From the NCBI GenBank assembly GCA_003385635.1, contig QQUY01000001.1, positions 186,001-250,000 of the forward strand: a DNA stretch of 64,000 bases, read 5' to 3'. This stretch comes from Acidobacteriota bacterium (GTDB taxonomy: Bacteria; Acidobacteriota; Blastocatellia; Pyrinomonadales; Pyrinomonadaceae). Below the pieces are notes generated by a model. That model did no database searches. It worked only from the letters and a program-made list of their open reading frames with translations, and was not told the DNA's origin. Each line of letters starts with the position of its first letter. Position 1 is the stretch's first letter. Positions 53,638 to 62,048 of the stretch are shown here, one piece after another. A program made the position numbers and the translations under genes.

Positions 53638-54846
53638 ATGACTAACGATTCGGCCAAAAAGAAGGCTGCAGAAGAACCCATTTTTCTCAATCCAGACAAG
53701 AAGAGCCCGCGCGCAGCAGACTTTGAAGACAAGCTGTCTGCTTTGATCGTAGGTCAGGAACGCGCGGTTCGCCGCATGAGCGGGCTTTATCAGATCTATC
53801 TGGCGGGTATGCAGAATCCGATGAGGCCGATTGGGACCATGCTGTTCCTTGGTCCTACGGGTTCGGGTAAGACTCGGGTGGTCGAGGCTGCGGCAGGTGT
53901 GCTGTTCGAAGACGAACACGCCGTGGTAAAGATCGACTGCGCGGAGTTTCAGCATTCCCACGAGATCGCAAAACTGATCGGCTCGCCTCCTGGGTACCTG
54001 GGGCATCGCGAAACCTCGCCGATGCTGACTCAGGAGAACCTGGACAAGAATCACACCGAAGACACGAAGCTCACATTCGTCCTTTTCGACGAGATAGAAA
54101 AAGCCTCTGATTCGCTATGGCAGCTTCTGCTCGGAATACTCGACAAGGCGACATTGACGCTCGGCGACAATAGAAACGTCGATTTCTCGAACACGATCGT
54201 GATAATGACGTCGAACCTAGGCGCCCGCGAGATGTCGGAAATGATCTCCGGCGGAATCGGATTCGCGCCCACAAAAGCGACACATAATCCCGAAGACACA
54301 GAGATCGATACAAAGATTTATCGCACGGCACTGGAAGCGGCAAAACGGAAGTTCTCGCCAGAGTTTATGAACAGGATCGACAAGGTGGTCGTTTTCAGAA
54401 GCCTGAAAGAACATCACCTGCGAAAGATCCTCGATATCGAGCTTGCGGCGGTCCAGGACCGGATCACGCAGTCCGCAGGAACGAAATTCGTTTTCGAATG
54501 CACGGACGCATCAAAGGAATTCCTGCTCCGGGAAGGAATCGATCTGAAATACGGAGCCCGCCATCTGAAGCGTTCCATCGAGCGCTTTCTTGTCTATCCG
54601 CTTTCGAACCTGGTTGCCACCGAACAGGTGGAGACCGGTGATCTTGTGCTTGTCGATTTCGATACGGCGGAAGAAAAGATGACCTTCCAGAAAAAGGCTG
54701 GGAAGATGATCGTTGCCGAACCTCCTGAAGAGGAAGAAAGCGCGGCCCCGGAAACGAAGTCTGACGCGGTTGGACTACCGCTTCCGGAACCCGTCGCGGC
54801 GCCTACGAAGTCAAAATCGCAGGGCGAGAATCAGGACAACGGCTAG
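53638..54846 (+). CDS. Stand-alone Clp/HSP100-type AAA+ ATPase
   Basis: A 402-aa protein with one AAA+ module of the ClpA/ClpB second-ring type. Walker A is GPTGSGKT (72-79), a pore-loop-like GYLG lies at 119-122, Walker B is FVLFDEIEKA (148-157), sensor 1 is TSNLGARE and sensor 2 is GARHLKR, followed by a small C-terminal D2 domain. It lacks the Clp N-domain, the first ring and the zinc finger of ClpX. The C-terminal ~50 residues are acidic and disordered. No protease subunit is nearby. Role unknown; remodelling of protein complexes is the family expectation. Confidence 0.88.
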   Translation: MTNDSAKKKAAEEPIFLNPDKKSPRAADFEDKLSALIVGQERAVRRMSGLYQIYLAGMQNPMRPIGTMLFLGPTGSGKTRVVEAAAGVLFEDEHAVVKIDCAEFQHSHEIAKLIGSPPGYLGHRETSPMLTQENLDKNHTEDTKLTFVLFDEIEKASDSLWQLLLGILDKATLTLGDNRNVDFSNTIVIMTSNLGAREMSEMISGGIGFAPTKATHNPEDTEIDTKIYRTALEAAKRKFSPEFMNRIDKVVVFRSLKEHHLRKILDIELAAVQDRITQSAGTKFVFECTDASKEFLLREGIDLKYGARHLKRSIERFLVYPLSNLVATEQVETGDLVLVDFDTAEEKMTFQKKAGKMIVAEPPEEEESAAPETKSDAVGLPLPEPVAAPTKSKSQGENQDNG

Positions 54847-54865
54847 AATTCGGCTGAGAACGAAG

Positions 54866-54900
54866 AGAACCAGGCTGTCCTTCTTGGGCTGCCTGGTTCT
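54866..54900 (+). terminator. Strong hairpin after the AAA+ gene
   Basis: A perfect 10-bp inverted repeat, AGAACCAGGC and GCCTGGTTCT, 20 bases past the stop codon. The T-run is poor (TAGTTGTT), so termination efficiency is uncertain. The hairpin also faces the stop codon of the convergent gene. Confidence 0.6.
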
Positions 54901-54906
54901 TAGTTG

Positions 54907-55497
54907 TTAGCGGTCCTTCATTCGTTTCTTGATCTCATTACGAAGGACGATCTCCGGATCGCGAAAGCGTTTTTCAGATCTTCCATCTTCAGTGTGGTGA
55001 AACACCAGGTGCCAGATCCCGGCCTTTCGGATCAGGATATAGGTGCGGACCGGAAGCTCAAGTCTTCGGATCCCCGCTTCTGATTCTACCTTCCAATCGT
55101 CACTGGGTCTGCCCTCCCGATCTATGTTACCTACCCGGATCGCTGATTCAGAAACGTACGCTGAAGCCGCTGTTCGAAACTGAACTACCAGAAGGTCAGA
55201 TTCCTCTGGAGTAGATACCCTGTCGAGAAATCCGTGATCGGGTCCCTCCTTTTGATTCCAGCGATCCAGCCACGACTCAAACTTTCCAGACCGGTTTCCG
55301 CCAGTCCGTATCGCGCTAAAGATCCGAAGGGTTGAGCCCTTTGGAAAGGCCCCGCCGGAAACGATGAGGATAACCGAGTCGCTCTGTAGCCCCGCCTTAT
55401 CCCGAAGCGTGGCAAGGTCAGAACTCCCGGTCTGCGCCATCAGAGCTGCAGGCAGCAGCAATAGAGCAATTGCGAAGTACTTGATCGAAAAAAACAT
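54907..55497 (-). CDS. Secreted protein of unknown function
   Basis: A 196-aa protein with a signal peptide (FFSIKYFAIALLLLPAALMAQ). The mature part is mixed alpha/beta with a C-terminal KAGIWHLVFHHTEDGRSEKRF. I recognise no family. GAGGAGG lies seven bases before the ATG, so it is likely translated. It converges with the AAA+ gene. Confidence 0.6.
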   Translation of the reverse strand: MFFSIKYFAIALLLLPAALMAQTGSSDLATLRDKAGLQSDSVILIVSGGAFPKGSTLRIFSAIRTGGNRSGKFESWLDRWNQKEGPDHGFLDRVSTPEESDLLVVQFRTAASAYVSESAIRVGNIDREGRPSDDWKVESEAGIRRLELPVRTYILIRKAGIWHLVFHHTEDGRSEKRFRDPEIVLRNEIKKRMKDR

Positions 55498-55811
55498 TAA
55501 GAACCTCCTCGGGGAGAGGCGGTCTCTTGATCCTAAAGAGAATCGAGAATCTCTGGTCAGCCTTCTGTTTGACGCTACCGCGGGTACGAATTCGGGGCAG
55601 CAAAGTACAAGCTTGCCGATGGATGATCATTTTCCTTGACGATTTGAAGCACGTGCGCCAGGGAAGACTGAGAATTCTGGTTGGTGCGTTCGCGCGATTT
55701 GTGAATCATCGGCGCCTGAGATCGGGCTTGTTCAATCAGAGCCCGTGTCAGATACCGGATTTGCGCGGTTCGACGAAACTACGAACAAACAGACATCCCA
55801 AGGGTCAGCCA
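55498..55811. other. Interval upstream of the unknown secreted protein gene, no gene recognised
   Basis: 314 bases between the start of the unknown gene and the stop of the CBS gene. An open frame on the plus strand runs through it, but its composition is unlike a protein and it overlaps the CBS gene on the opposite strand. I see no repeat family or terminator. Confidence 0.4.
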
Positions 55812-56213
55812 TCAGAACATCTCGTTCCGAAGTATAATAGTTGAGAGCGAGATCATACCGATATACTCACCGTTCTCTTCCACCGGAGCGCTCCACAAAT
55901 TAACTTGCAAGAGCAAACGAGCCACGTACCGGATATCCATGCTGGCAGGGACGGTTATCAAGGGTTTTGTCATAATCTCAAACACGTTTACGTCTTCCGA
56001 AGCTCTTTCGGGGATTATGACTTTGCGGACCAGGTCCTGAATCGCAACTATCCCGTAGGCATCCTGGTCATTTCGCTTTTTAATTATCAACGAATCAACC
56101 TTCTCCCTGCGCATGATCTCGACGGCCTCCTTGGCGGTCAAAAGACCGTCAATGAAAACCGTGTTCTTTTCCATAATGTCCTTAGCGCATTGAAACTTTC
56201 TTTTTGATTTCAT
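55812..56213 (-). CDS. CBS-domain pair protein
   Basis: A 133-aa protein made of two CBS domains (about 8-62 and 72-130), with the typical DGLLTAKEAVEIMRREKVDSLIIKK and MTKPLITVPASMDIRYVARLL. CBS pairs bind adenosine nucleotides and act as energy sensors. It is 24 bases after a P-II-like gene and two DUF1538 genes, and so is probably a regulator of that transporter. Confidence 0.9.
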   Translation of the reverse strand: MKSKRKFQCAKDIMEKNTVFIDGLLTAKEAVEIMRREKVDSLIIKKRNDQDAYGIVAIQDLVRKVIIPERASEDVNVFEIMTKPLITVPASMDIRYVARLLLQVNLWSAPVEENGEYIGMISLSTIILRNEMF

Positions 56214-56237
56214 ACCCCAAACGTCCAGGTTTAGTAG

Positions 56238-56585
56238 CTAGAGATACTCTTCTCTGGCCTGATCCTTGAAGACACTCATCTGGCTCTCAAGACCGATCGC
56301 CTGCTCGATCGGTATGACAAAGGCAATTCCGGTCCCGGGTTCTCCGAACTGGCATCTGGTCTCAATCGTCCCAAGCAATCGCGGCACAGCGTGTTCTTCA
56401 ACCAGAAAAGTAACTATATCTGTGCGTTCCTCGACTGTTAGTCCGAAAAACGTCTTACCTTCATTTACACCGGTACCCCTCGCCGGGGTGATCGTGGCTC
56501 CGGTCGCGCCTTCTTCCTTCATCGCGTCCACCAACTGTTCGGTCACCTGAGGCTTGACCATTGCCATTATCAGCTTGAATTTCAT
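56238..56585 (-). CDS. P-II-like regulatory protein
   Basis: A 115-aa protein of the P-II fold (KFKLIMAMVKPQVTEQLVDAMKEEGATGATITPARGTG). The T-loop lacks the uridylylated tyrosine of GlnB, so it belongs to the divergent P-II-like group that senses nucleotides and binds transporters. It overlaps the second DUF1538 gene by four bases. Confidence 0.88.
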   Translation of the reverse strand: MKFKLIMAMVKPQVTEQLVDAMKEEGATGATITPARGTGVNEGKTFFGLTVEERTDIVTFLVEEHAVPRLLGTIETRCQFGEPGTGIAFVIPIEQAIGLESQMSVFKDQAREEYL

Positions 56586-57358
56586 TGCTTTGTTTTCTTT
56601 AAGATGAAGTTGCTCAACTCCGCCAACTGAGCATAAGCCAATACCGAAATGATGGGAAACAAGCTGGCAAATGCTATTAACCCAAACCCATCGATCGCGG
56701 GATTTCTGCCGGGGACGGAACTGGATAACCCTAGTCCCAGCGCCGCAACCAATGGAACAGTAACTGTTGAAGTAGTTACACCGCCCGAATCGTAAGCAAG
56801 GGCGATGATCTTCTTGGGGGCGAATACCGTCTGGACGATGACAATTATATATCCGACGAGTATGTACAGATGCAAGGGGGTACCCGTCACGATCCGGAAC
56901 GTTCCTAGCGCTAGGGCGAAAGCAACTCCGAGCGCCACGGTGATCCTAAGTCCCCACTGGCTGATCGTCCCGGCCGACACTTCGTTGGCCTTCATTGCGA
57001 CGGCTATCAGAGCAGGTTCGGCGATCGTTGTCGCGAAACCCACCATTGCTGCAAAAACGAATATCCAGCTGTAAGAAAGCCAGTAAACCCCTTCGATGCC
57101 GGCACTGCCTACAAATTCCGGGCCGGACAACTGAGTTGCCATCAATTCACCCACCGGAAACAAGGCTTTCTCAAGGCCCAAAAGGAACAACGAGAGGCCG
57201 AGTACGACATAAATGCCGCCGACTATGATCTTCTTCAGATTGGGGATCGGCTGCCTTAGCACGACAAGCTGAAAGAACACGATCAGCATCAGGATCGGCA
57301 AAACATCCCTTACGGTCAATATCAAGATCTGAAGGAACTCTCCTAAAAACTCGGTCAT
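56582..57358 (-). CDS. DUF1538 membrane protein, second subunit
   Basis: A 258-aa integral membrane protein with about seven hydrophobic helices and the DUF1538 repeats: LPILMLIVFFQLVVLRQPIPNL and GFATTIAEPALIAVAMKANEVSAG, and ALAYDSGGVTTSTVTVPLVAALG. The last two blocks also occur in the first subunit. DUF1538 pairs have been described as two-component Na+/H+ antiporters (UmpAB) in Halomonas; transfer of that activity to this pair is inference. Confidence 0.88.
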   Translation of the reverse strand: MTEFLGEFLQILILTVRDVLPILMLIVFFQLVVLRQPIPNLKKIIVGGIYVVLGLSLFLLGLEKALFPVGELMATQLSGPEFVGSAGIEGVYWLSYSWIFVFAAMVGFATTIAEPALIAVAMKANEVSAGTISQWGLRITVALGVAFALALGTFRIVTGTPLHLYILVGYIIVIVQTVFAPKKIIALAYDSGGVTTSTVTVPLVAALGLGLSSSVPGRNPAIDGFGLIAFASLFPIISVLAYAQLAELSNFILKKTKQ

Positions 57359-57367
57359 GCAAGTCTT

Positions 57368-58093
57368 CTAGCTGAACCAAACCAAGCCGTAGCCCATAAC
57401 GAAGATCATCGGCAAAAGGGACGCAAATGCTATCAAACCAAATCCGTCGGTCAACGGACTCCTGCCTTTCAGCGAGTTCGACAGCCCTACTCCAAGGGCT
57501 GTGACAAGCGGCACCGTAATGGTTGAGGTGGTCACGCCCCCGGCGTCGTAGGCGAGTCCGATAATTTCGCTTGGTGCGACGATCGTCATAAGCATCACAA
57601 GCACGTATCCTCCGATGATCAGGTGATAGATCTTCCAACCCCTGAGTATCCTGATAACTCCGATAACGATCGCAAGACCGACCGAGAACGCTACCGAGAG
57701 TCTCAGTCCGAGTGCATAACCGCTCAATGTCTCCGGACTGCTTTCTATCAGACCTGCTTCGGCCGACACTTTCGAAGCTTCATTTGCAATAGCGATCAAG
57801 GCAGGTTCGGCAATCGTGGTCGAGAACCCAAGGGCGAACGAGAAAAGGATCAACCATAGGAGACTCCCCTTCTTTGCCAGGGCCAACGCCAGCGCTTCCC
57901 CGATAGGAAACAATCCGATCTCAAGACCTTCAACGAACAGCATCAATCCGGCGATCACAAGAACGCTGCCGATCAAGATATCCAATACCTCTGGAAACGG
58001 CTGTTGGATCACAAACACCTGAAAGAACAGGACAAGCAGAATGATAGGAATCAGATCAGTAACTGCAGACCAGATCTTTTCTAAAAGGATCAT
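57368..58093 (-). CDS. DUF1538 membrane protein, first subunit
   Basis: A 241-aa paralogue of the next gene, with matching blocks LIPIILLVLFFQVFVIQQPFPEV, GFSTTIAEPALIAIANEASKVSAE and GLAYDAGGVTTSTITVPLVTALG. The gap to its partner is nine bases. The two proteins are expected to form one transport complex controlled by the P-II-like and CBS proteins encoded downstream. Confidence 0.88.
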   Translation of the reverse strand: MILLEKIWSAVTDLIPIILLVLFFQVFVIQQPFPEVLDILIGSVLVIAGLMLFVEGLEIGLFPIGEALALALAKKGSLLWLILFSFALGFSTTIAEPALIAIANEASKVSAEAGLIESSPETLSGYALGLRLSVAFSVGLAIVIGVIRILRGWKIYHLIIGGYVLVMLMTIVAPSEIIGLAYDAGGVTTSTITVPLVTALGVGLSNSLKGRSPLTDGFGLIAFASLLPMIFVMGYGLVWFS

Positions 58094-58431
58094 ATGGGTC
58101 TTCGGGATGGAGTCCGATAAGGAAACTGTCTACTCTAGGTCTTCAATCCGAATGCAATTCGGGTCAAAGAAAATCGTAAAACGGGACGACGGACAAAGTG
58201 ATGTCAGAATACTATCAGAGGTGTAAAGTCCCGACCTTTTGCAGGTCGTTGCCGAGCGCGGCACGTGACCGTTGATCGGAAGAATTTAGCCGGCTAATGA
58301 AACGGTTCCTGGGAGCGTCAACAAAGGGCATCGATCAAACGGCCGTTGCGATCACGAAGATGATTTGGCCACGGATTAACACGGATGGACACGGATCTTC
58401 TTGACTCTCCGGATCCGGGGTCACTTTTTCG
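58094..58431. other. Gene-free interval with a dispersed CCACGGATTAACACGGAT motif
   Basis: 338 bases between two minus-strand units. At 58370-58397 it holds CCACGGATTAACACGG-ATGGACACGGAT, a sequence type seen dispersed in many bacterial genomes but single here. GGATCCGG is a small palindrome near the glpK stop. I see no gene. Confidence 0.5.
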
Positions 58432-59964
58432 CTACTGTGTCCGGGTTCTACGGGCTTGGATCGTTTCATTCTCCGCCCAGTCCAGCGACTTCTCGACCGC
58501 ACGCTTCCAGCCTTCAAGCTTTTCACACGCTTCATCGGGGTTGATCGAAGGCTCGAATCTTTGGTCCGCACGAGCGGTCTTTTCGATCTGATCGGTACTT
58601 TCCCACACACCGCAGGCGAGTCCGGCGAGATATGCAGCGCCAAGCGCCGTCGTCTCTGTTACATCGGACCGTACGATCGGGATCTGAAGAAAGTCGGCCT
58701 GGATCTGCATCAGAAGGTCGTTCAAAGCGGCCCCGCCGTCAACCCTGAGCTCCGGTATCGAAGCATCAGAGTCCTGCTGCATCGCCTCAAGCAGTTCCGT
58801 AGTTTGAAAAGCGATCGCTTCAAGTGCTGCGTAGGAGATATTTCCGCGCCCGGTCCCGCGTGTCAGACCGGTTATCAATCCTCTCGCGTTCGGATCCCAA
58901 TAGGGTGAGCCGAGCCCCGCGAATGCAGGCACGAAATGTACCCCGTCTGAACCTCCCGCTTCTCTCGCAAGTTCTTCGATCTCACTCGCTGATCCTATGA
59001 TCCCAAGCGAATCCCTGAGCCACTGAACTACAGCACCGCCTATAAAAACGCTTCCTTCAAGCGCGTATTCGCACTTGTCTCCTATCTGCCAACCGACCGT
59101 TGAGAGCAAGCGATGATTAGATTCAGCAGACGATTTCCCCGTGTTCAGAAGCAAAAAACATCCGGTACCATATGTGCTCTTTGCCTGACCCTCGGCAAAG
59201 CACCTTTGACCGAACAGGGCAGCCTGCTGGTCGCCCGCGACTCCCGCAATTCGAAGGCCGTTCAACTTCCCGAAAGCAGTAACCTCACCGATCAGGCCCG
59301 AAGATGGAACCACGTCGGGCATCAACTCTAGGGGAACATTGAAGATCGAAAGTAGTTCGTCATCCCACACCAGCGAGTTGATATCGTACAGCATCGTCCG
59401 AGAGGCATTTGAGACATCTGTAACGTGCTTCTCGCCGCCGGTCAGGTTCCAGATCAGCCAGCTGTCAATGGTCCCGAAAGCGAGTTCCCCGTTCTCCGCT
59501 TTTTTGCGAACGCCTTCGACGTTTTCCAGGATCCAGGCGATCTTGCTGGCGGAAAAGTAAGGATCGACTTCCAGACCGGTCTTTCGGCGGATCAACGATT
59601 CGTGATCGTTTCGAATTCGCAGGCAATGATCTGCCGTCCGCCGGTCCTGCCAGACAATAGCGTTCATAACCGGCTCTCCGGTTCTTCGGTCCCACACGAC
59701 ACAGGTTTCGCGTTGGTTGGTGATGCCTACACAGGAAATGTCTCCTCGTGTGACGCTAGCGGAATCCAATGCACCTTCGGCTGTGTCGATCTGCGACGAG
59801 AGTATTTCCATCGGATCGTGCTCGACCCAACCGGCTTTAGGGAAGATCTGTTCAAACTCTTCCTGGGCGATCGAGACGATCTTGCCAGCTTCATCGAAGA
59901 GGATCGCACGGGATGAGGTAGTCCCCTGATCAAGAGCCAGTACCAATTTGTCGCCGGAAGCCAT
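58432..59964 (-). CDS. glpK: Glycerol kinase
   Basis: Phosphorylates glycerol to glycerol 3-phosphate. 510 aa. FGGY-family blocks are complete: KLVLALDQGTTSSRAILFD at the start, WLIWNLTGGEKHVTDVSNASRTML, and GLGSPYWDPNARGLITGLTRGT with LRVDGGAALNDLLMQ. AGGAGGG lies six bases before the ATG. No glpF or glpD is in the window. A terminator lies directly upstream, so it has its own promoter or relies on read-through. Confidence 0.96.
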   Translation of the reverse strand: MASGDKLVLALDQGTTSSRAILFDEAGKIVSIAQEEFEQIFPKAGWVEHDPMEILSSQIDTAEGALDSASVTRGDISCVGITNQRETCVVWDRRTGEPVMNAIVWQDRRTADHCLRIRNDHESLIRRKTGLEVDPYFSASKIAWILENVEGVRKKAENGELAFGTIDSWLIWNLTGGEKHVTDVSNASRTMLYDINSLVWDDELLSIFNVPLELMPDVVPSSGLIGEVTAFGKLNGLRIAGVAGDQQAALFGQRCFAEGQAKSTYGTGCFLLLNTGKSSAESNHRLLSTVGWQIGDKCEYALEGSVFIGGAVVQWLRDSLGIIGSASEIEELAREAGGSDGVHFVPAFAGLGSPYWDPNARGLITGLTRGTGRGNISYAALEAIAFQTTELLEAMQQDSDASIPELRVDGGAALNDLLMQIQADFLQIPIVRSDVTETTALGAAYLAGLACGVWESTDQIEKTARADQRFEPSINPDEACEKLEGWKRAVEKSLDWAENETIQARRTRTQ

Positions 59965-59980
59965 TCCGCCCTCCTAAATG

Positions 59981-60006
59981 AAAAACGGGCGACAAACATC
60001 GCCCGT
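59981..60006 (-). terminator. Rho-independent terminator of the YtxH/DUF948 operon
   Basis: A perfect 8-bp inverted repeat, ACGGGCGA and TCGCCCGT, with a 6-base loop, followed by TTTT on the minus strand. It lies 22 bases past the stop of the DUF948-like gene and just upstream of glpK. Confidence 0.88.
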
Positions 60007-60028
60007 CCAAGGTACACATTTTGATGAA

Positions 60029-60568
60029 TCAGCCAATGAACATCTCGTCTTCGTGGTAAGCGCGGTCGATCCGCTTGGGAGAAGGGGCGAAAAGCACTTC
60101 GAGCGCCTTTCGGACTCCGGCCATTATGGCTGCGATCTCGGCGGCCGGTTCGACGACCTTGGCCTGAATGAAGTCCGCGGTAGTGGTCACCTGGTTCTGC
60201 GTGCGGTCGATCGTCGTGCTTACAAGGTCCACCTTGTCCCTGGCAACAACAGCCGTGTGCCCGACCAGCACTTTTAGCTCTGCAACTTCTTCCTTTATCA
60301 AGGCCGAAGACTCGGCGAAGTTCTTTGATGCAGAGTTCAGGTTGACCGACAATTCGTTGAACTGCGCCGCTATAGCCTTTCCCTGACCGCTGATCTGATT
60401 GACCTGATCGATCAACGGCTCGACCTTCTGCTGCACCTCGTTGACCGAGCGCAGGGCCTTGCGGGCGATGAGCGCGACCGCTATCAAGGCGATCGCCATC
60501 ACGACAAAGCAGACCGCGATCACGATCGACGCGATCATCATCCAGAACTGAGGATCACTGGCATTCAT
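60029..60568 (-). CDS. DUF948-like membrane protein
   Basis: A 179-aa protein with one N-terminal membrane helix (about 9-33) followed by a long helical region rich in heptads (VQQKVEPLIDQVNQISGQ...NLNSASKNFAESSALI), as in DUF948 proteins. It follows the YtxH gene by nine bases. Such pairs sit at the envelope and have no established function. Confidence 0.72.
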   Translation of the reverse strand: MNASDPQFWMMIASIVIAVCFVVMAIALIAVALIARKALRSVNEVQQKVEPLIDQVNQISGQGKAIAAQFNELSVNLNSASKNFAESSALIKEEVAELKVLVGHTAVVARDKVDLVSTTIDRTQNQVTTTADFIQAKVVEPAAEIAAIMAGVRKALEVLFAPSPKRIDRAYHEDEMFIG

Positions 60569-60577
60569 AAAATGTAG

Positions 60578-61048
60578 CTATTCCTTATTCTCGCCGTCTT
60601 CCGCTTCCTTCTTTACGGCCTCAAGCTTTTTTTCTTTAACTGGATAAGAAGGTCTTCCTTCGCTGATCGAGCGCGACTCGTTCTTGCGCTTCTCTTCGCG
60701 ATAAGCCTCTTTTCCCGCCTCGATCGCCGCTGAGAAAGGATTGGCGGTCTGAGCCGCAGCGCTTTTCGCCCTTTCAGAAAACTCGTGGGCGGATTCCTGC
60801 GCGTGGTGCAGGGCCTCGCTTGCCCTTTCGCGTGTCACTTCGTAATAGTCGCCGGCTGCTTCCTGAAGATGAGCGGCCGTTTCCTTGCCTTTCTCATATC
60901 CTTTTTTCGTGGCTTCGGCTATGTCTTCGCGTAGCTCCTGGCCCGATTTGGGAGCGAAAAGCAGAGCGATCACGGCACCAATTCCACCGCCGATAAGAAG
61001 GTAAGTCAGTTTTGTGCTTACACTTGAATCTTCTCTTTCGTAGCTCAT
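60578..61048 (-). CDS. YtxH-domain protein
   Basis: A 156-aa protein with a membrane segment (LTYLLIGGGIGAVIALLFAP) directly followed by KSGQELREDIAEAT, the YtxH motif, then a long charged helix. ATG 61048 has GGGAGA at good distance; the frame extends up to 61168 without support. The family belongs to general stress regulons in Firmicutes; here the role is unknown. Confidence 0.88.
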   Translation of the reverse strand: MSYEREDSSVSTKLTYLLIGGGIGAVIALLFAPKSGQELREDIAEATKKGYEKGKETAAHLQEAAGDYYEVTRERASEALHHAQESAHEFSERAKSAAAQTANPFSAAIEAGKEAYREEKRKNESRSISEGRPSYPVKEKKLEAVKKEAEDGENKE

Positions 61049-61181
61049 ATTAAATCTCCCCAGTAGCCCGAACCGGATGGGGCAGGATACTGAATTTGGT
61101 TTTTCTGATGGCTCGAATATATCAGATATCCGGGACAATCGGCAATTGGATTGACCCCGAAAGCTCAATCTTCACGGTTAG

Positions 61182-62048
61182 TTAACTTGCTGAAAGTGAC
61201 GCTCTTATCATTCTCGGAATTCCCTGGAGATCGGCGAAGGCCCCGGACTTTGACCAGATCCCGGGATCAAACATTCTCAAGACCGCTGGAGATTGGCTAA
61301 AACCTATCTCCAGCAGCAAGTGGCCGCCTGCTTTTAGAAATGCTGGCGCCTCGTTGACGATCTGCTCAACTATCCCCAGGCCATCACCCCCGTCTGTAAG
61401 CGCCATTTGCGGCTCGAAATCCCGCACTTCCGGTTGCAGCGATGACACGTCCTCCAGGGGCACGTACGGCGGATTCGAGACGATCAGGTCAAACGATTCT
61501 CCTTGTTTCAGCGCGCCGAAGACATCGGATTCCCTTAGCTCAAGTCTTTCAACCACACCGTTTGAAACCGCGTTCTCAAGCGTGATAGCGAGCGCGTCCG
61601 GGGATTTCTCAAGACCGATCCCGATGGCGTCCGGCATTCCGTGTAGAAGGGAAACGATGATACATCCGGAACCCGTTCCTACTTCGCAAACAGAAGGGTT
61701 TGCAACGCCTGATAGAAGGGAGATTCCCTCTTCGACGATCAGCTCGGTCTCGGGCCGGGGGATCATCACGTCCCGGGTTACCTTATACTCAAGGCCGAAA
61801 AATTCCTGCCTTCCTCGAATCTGCTGAAGAGGTTCGCGCGCAGAACGGCGTGAAACAAGATCACGAAAGCTTGAGATCTCCGATTCGTCCGGTGAAAATT
61901 CCGGATGAGCGAAGATAAAGGCGGATTCCAATCGGGTGGCGATCTGGAGTAGATCTCGGGCTTGACGAACGGCGTCCGACACTCCTGCTCCCCGCAGTTC
62001 TGCCGCAGCTTCTTCGACAAGTTGTCGGATCGTAGAACCGCTGCTCAA
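61182..62048 (-). CDS. prmC: Release factor glutamine methyltransferase (PrmC/HemK)
   Basis: Methylates the GGQ glutamine of peptide release factors. 288 aa from the TTG at 62048, which overlaps the TGA of the preceding gene as TTGA and keeps the normal family length; a longer TTG start at 62084 is less likely. The SAM motif is VCEVGTGSGCIIVSLL and the catalytic motif is NPPYVPL. GAGG lies 10-13 bases upstream. The usual partner prfA is not adjacent. Confidence 0.9.
   Translation of the reverse strand: MSSGSTIRQLVEEAAAELRGAGVSDAVRQARDLLQIATRLESAFIFAHPEFSPDESEISSFRDLVSRRSAREPLQQIRGRQEFFGLEYKVTRDVMIPRPETELIVEEGISLLSGVANPSVCEVGTGSGCIIVSLLHGMPDAIGIGLEKSPDALAITLENAVSNGVVERLELRESDVFGALKQGESFDLIVSNPPYVPLEDVSSLQPEVRDFEPQMALTDGGDGLGIVEQIVNEAPAFLKAGGHLLLEIGFSQSPAVLRMFDPGIWSKSGAFADLQGIPRMIRASLSAS

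Noticed and set aside
55527..55844. 105-codon plus-strand frame in the gap before the CBS gene
   Set aside because: Composition is unlike protein, it overlaps the end of the CBS gene on the other strand, and it has no recognisable motif.
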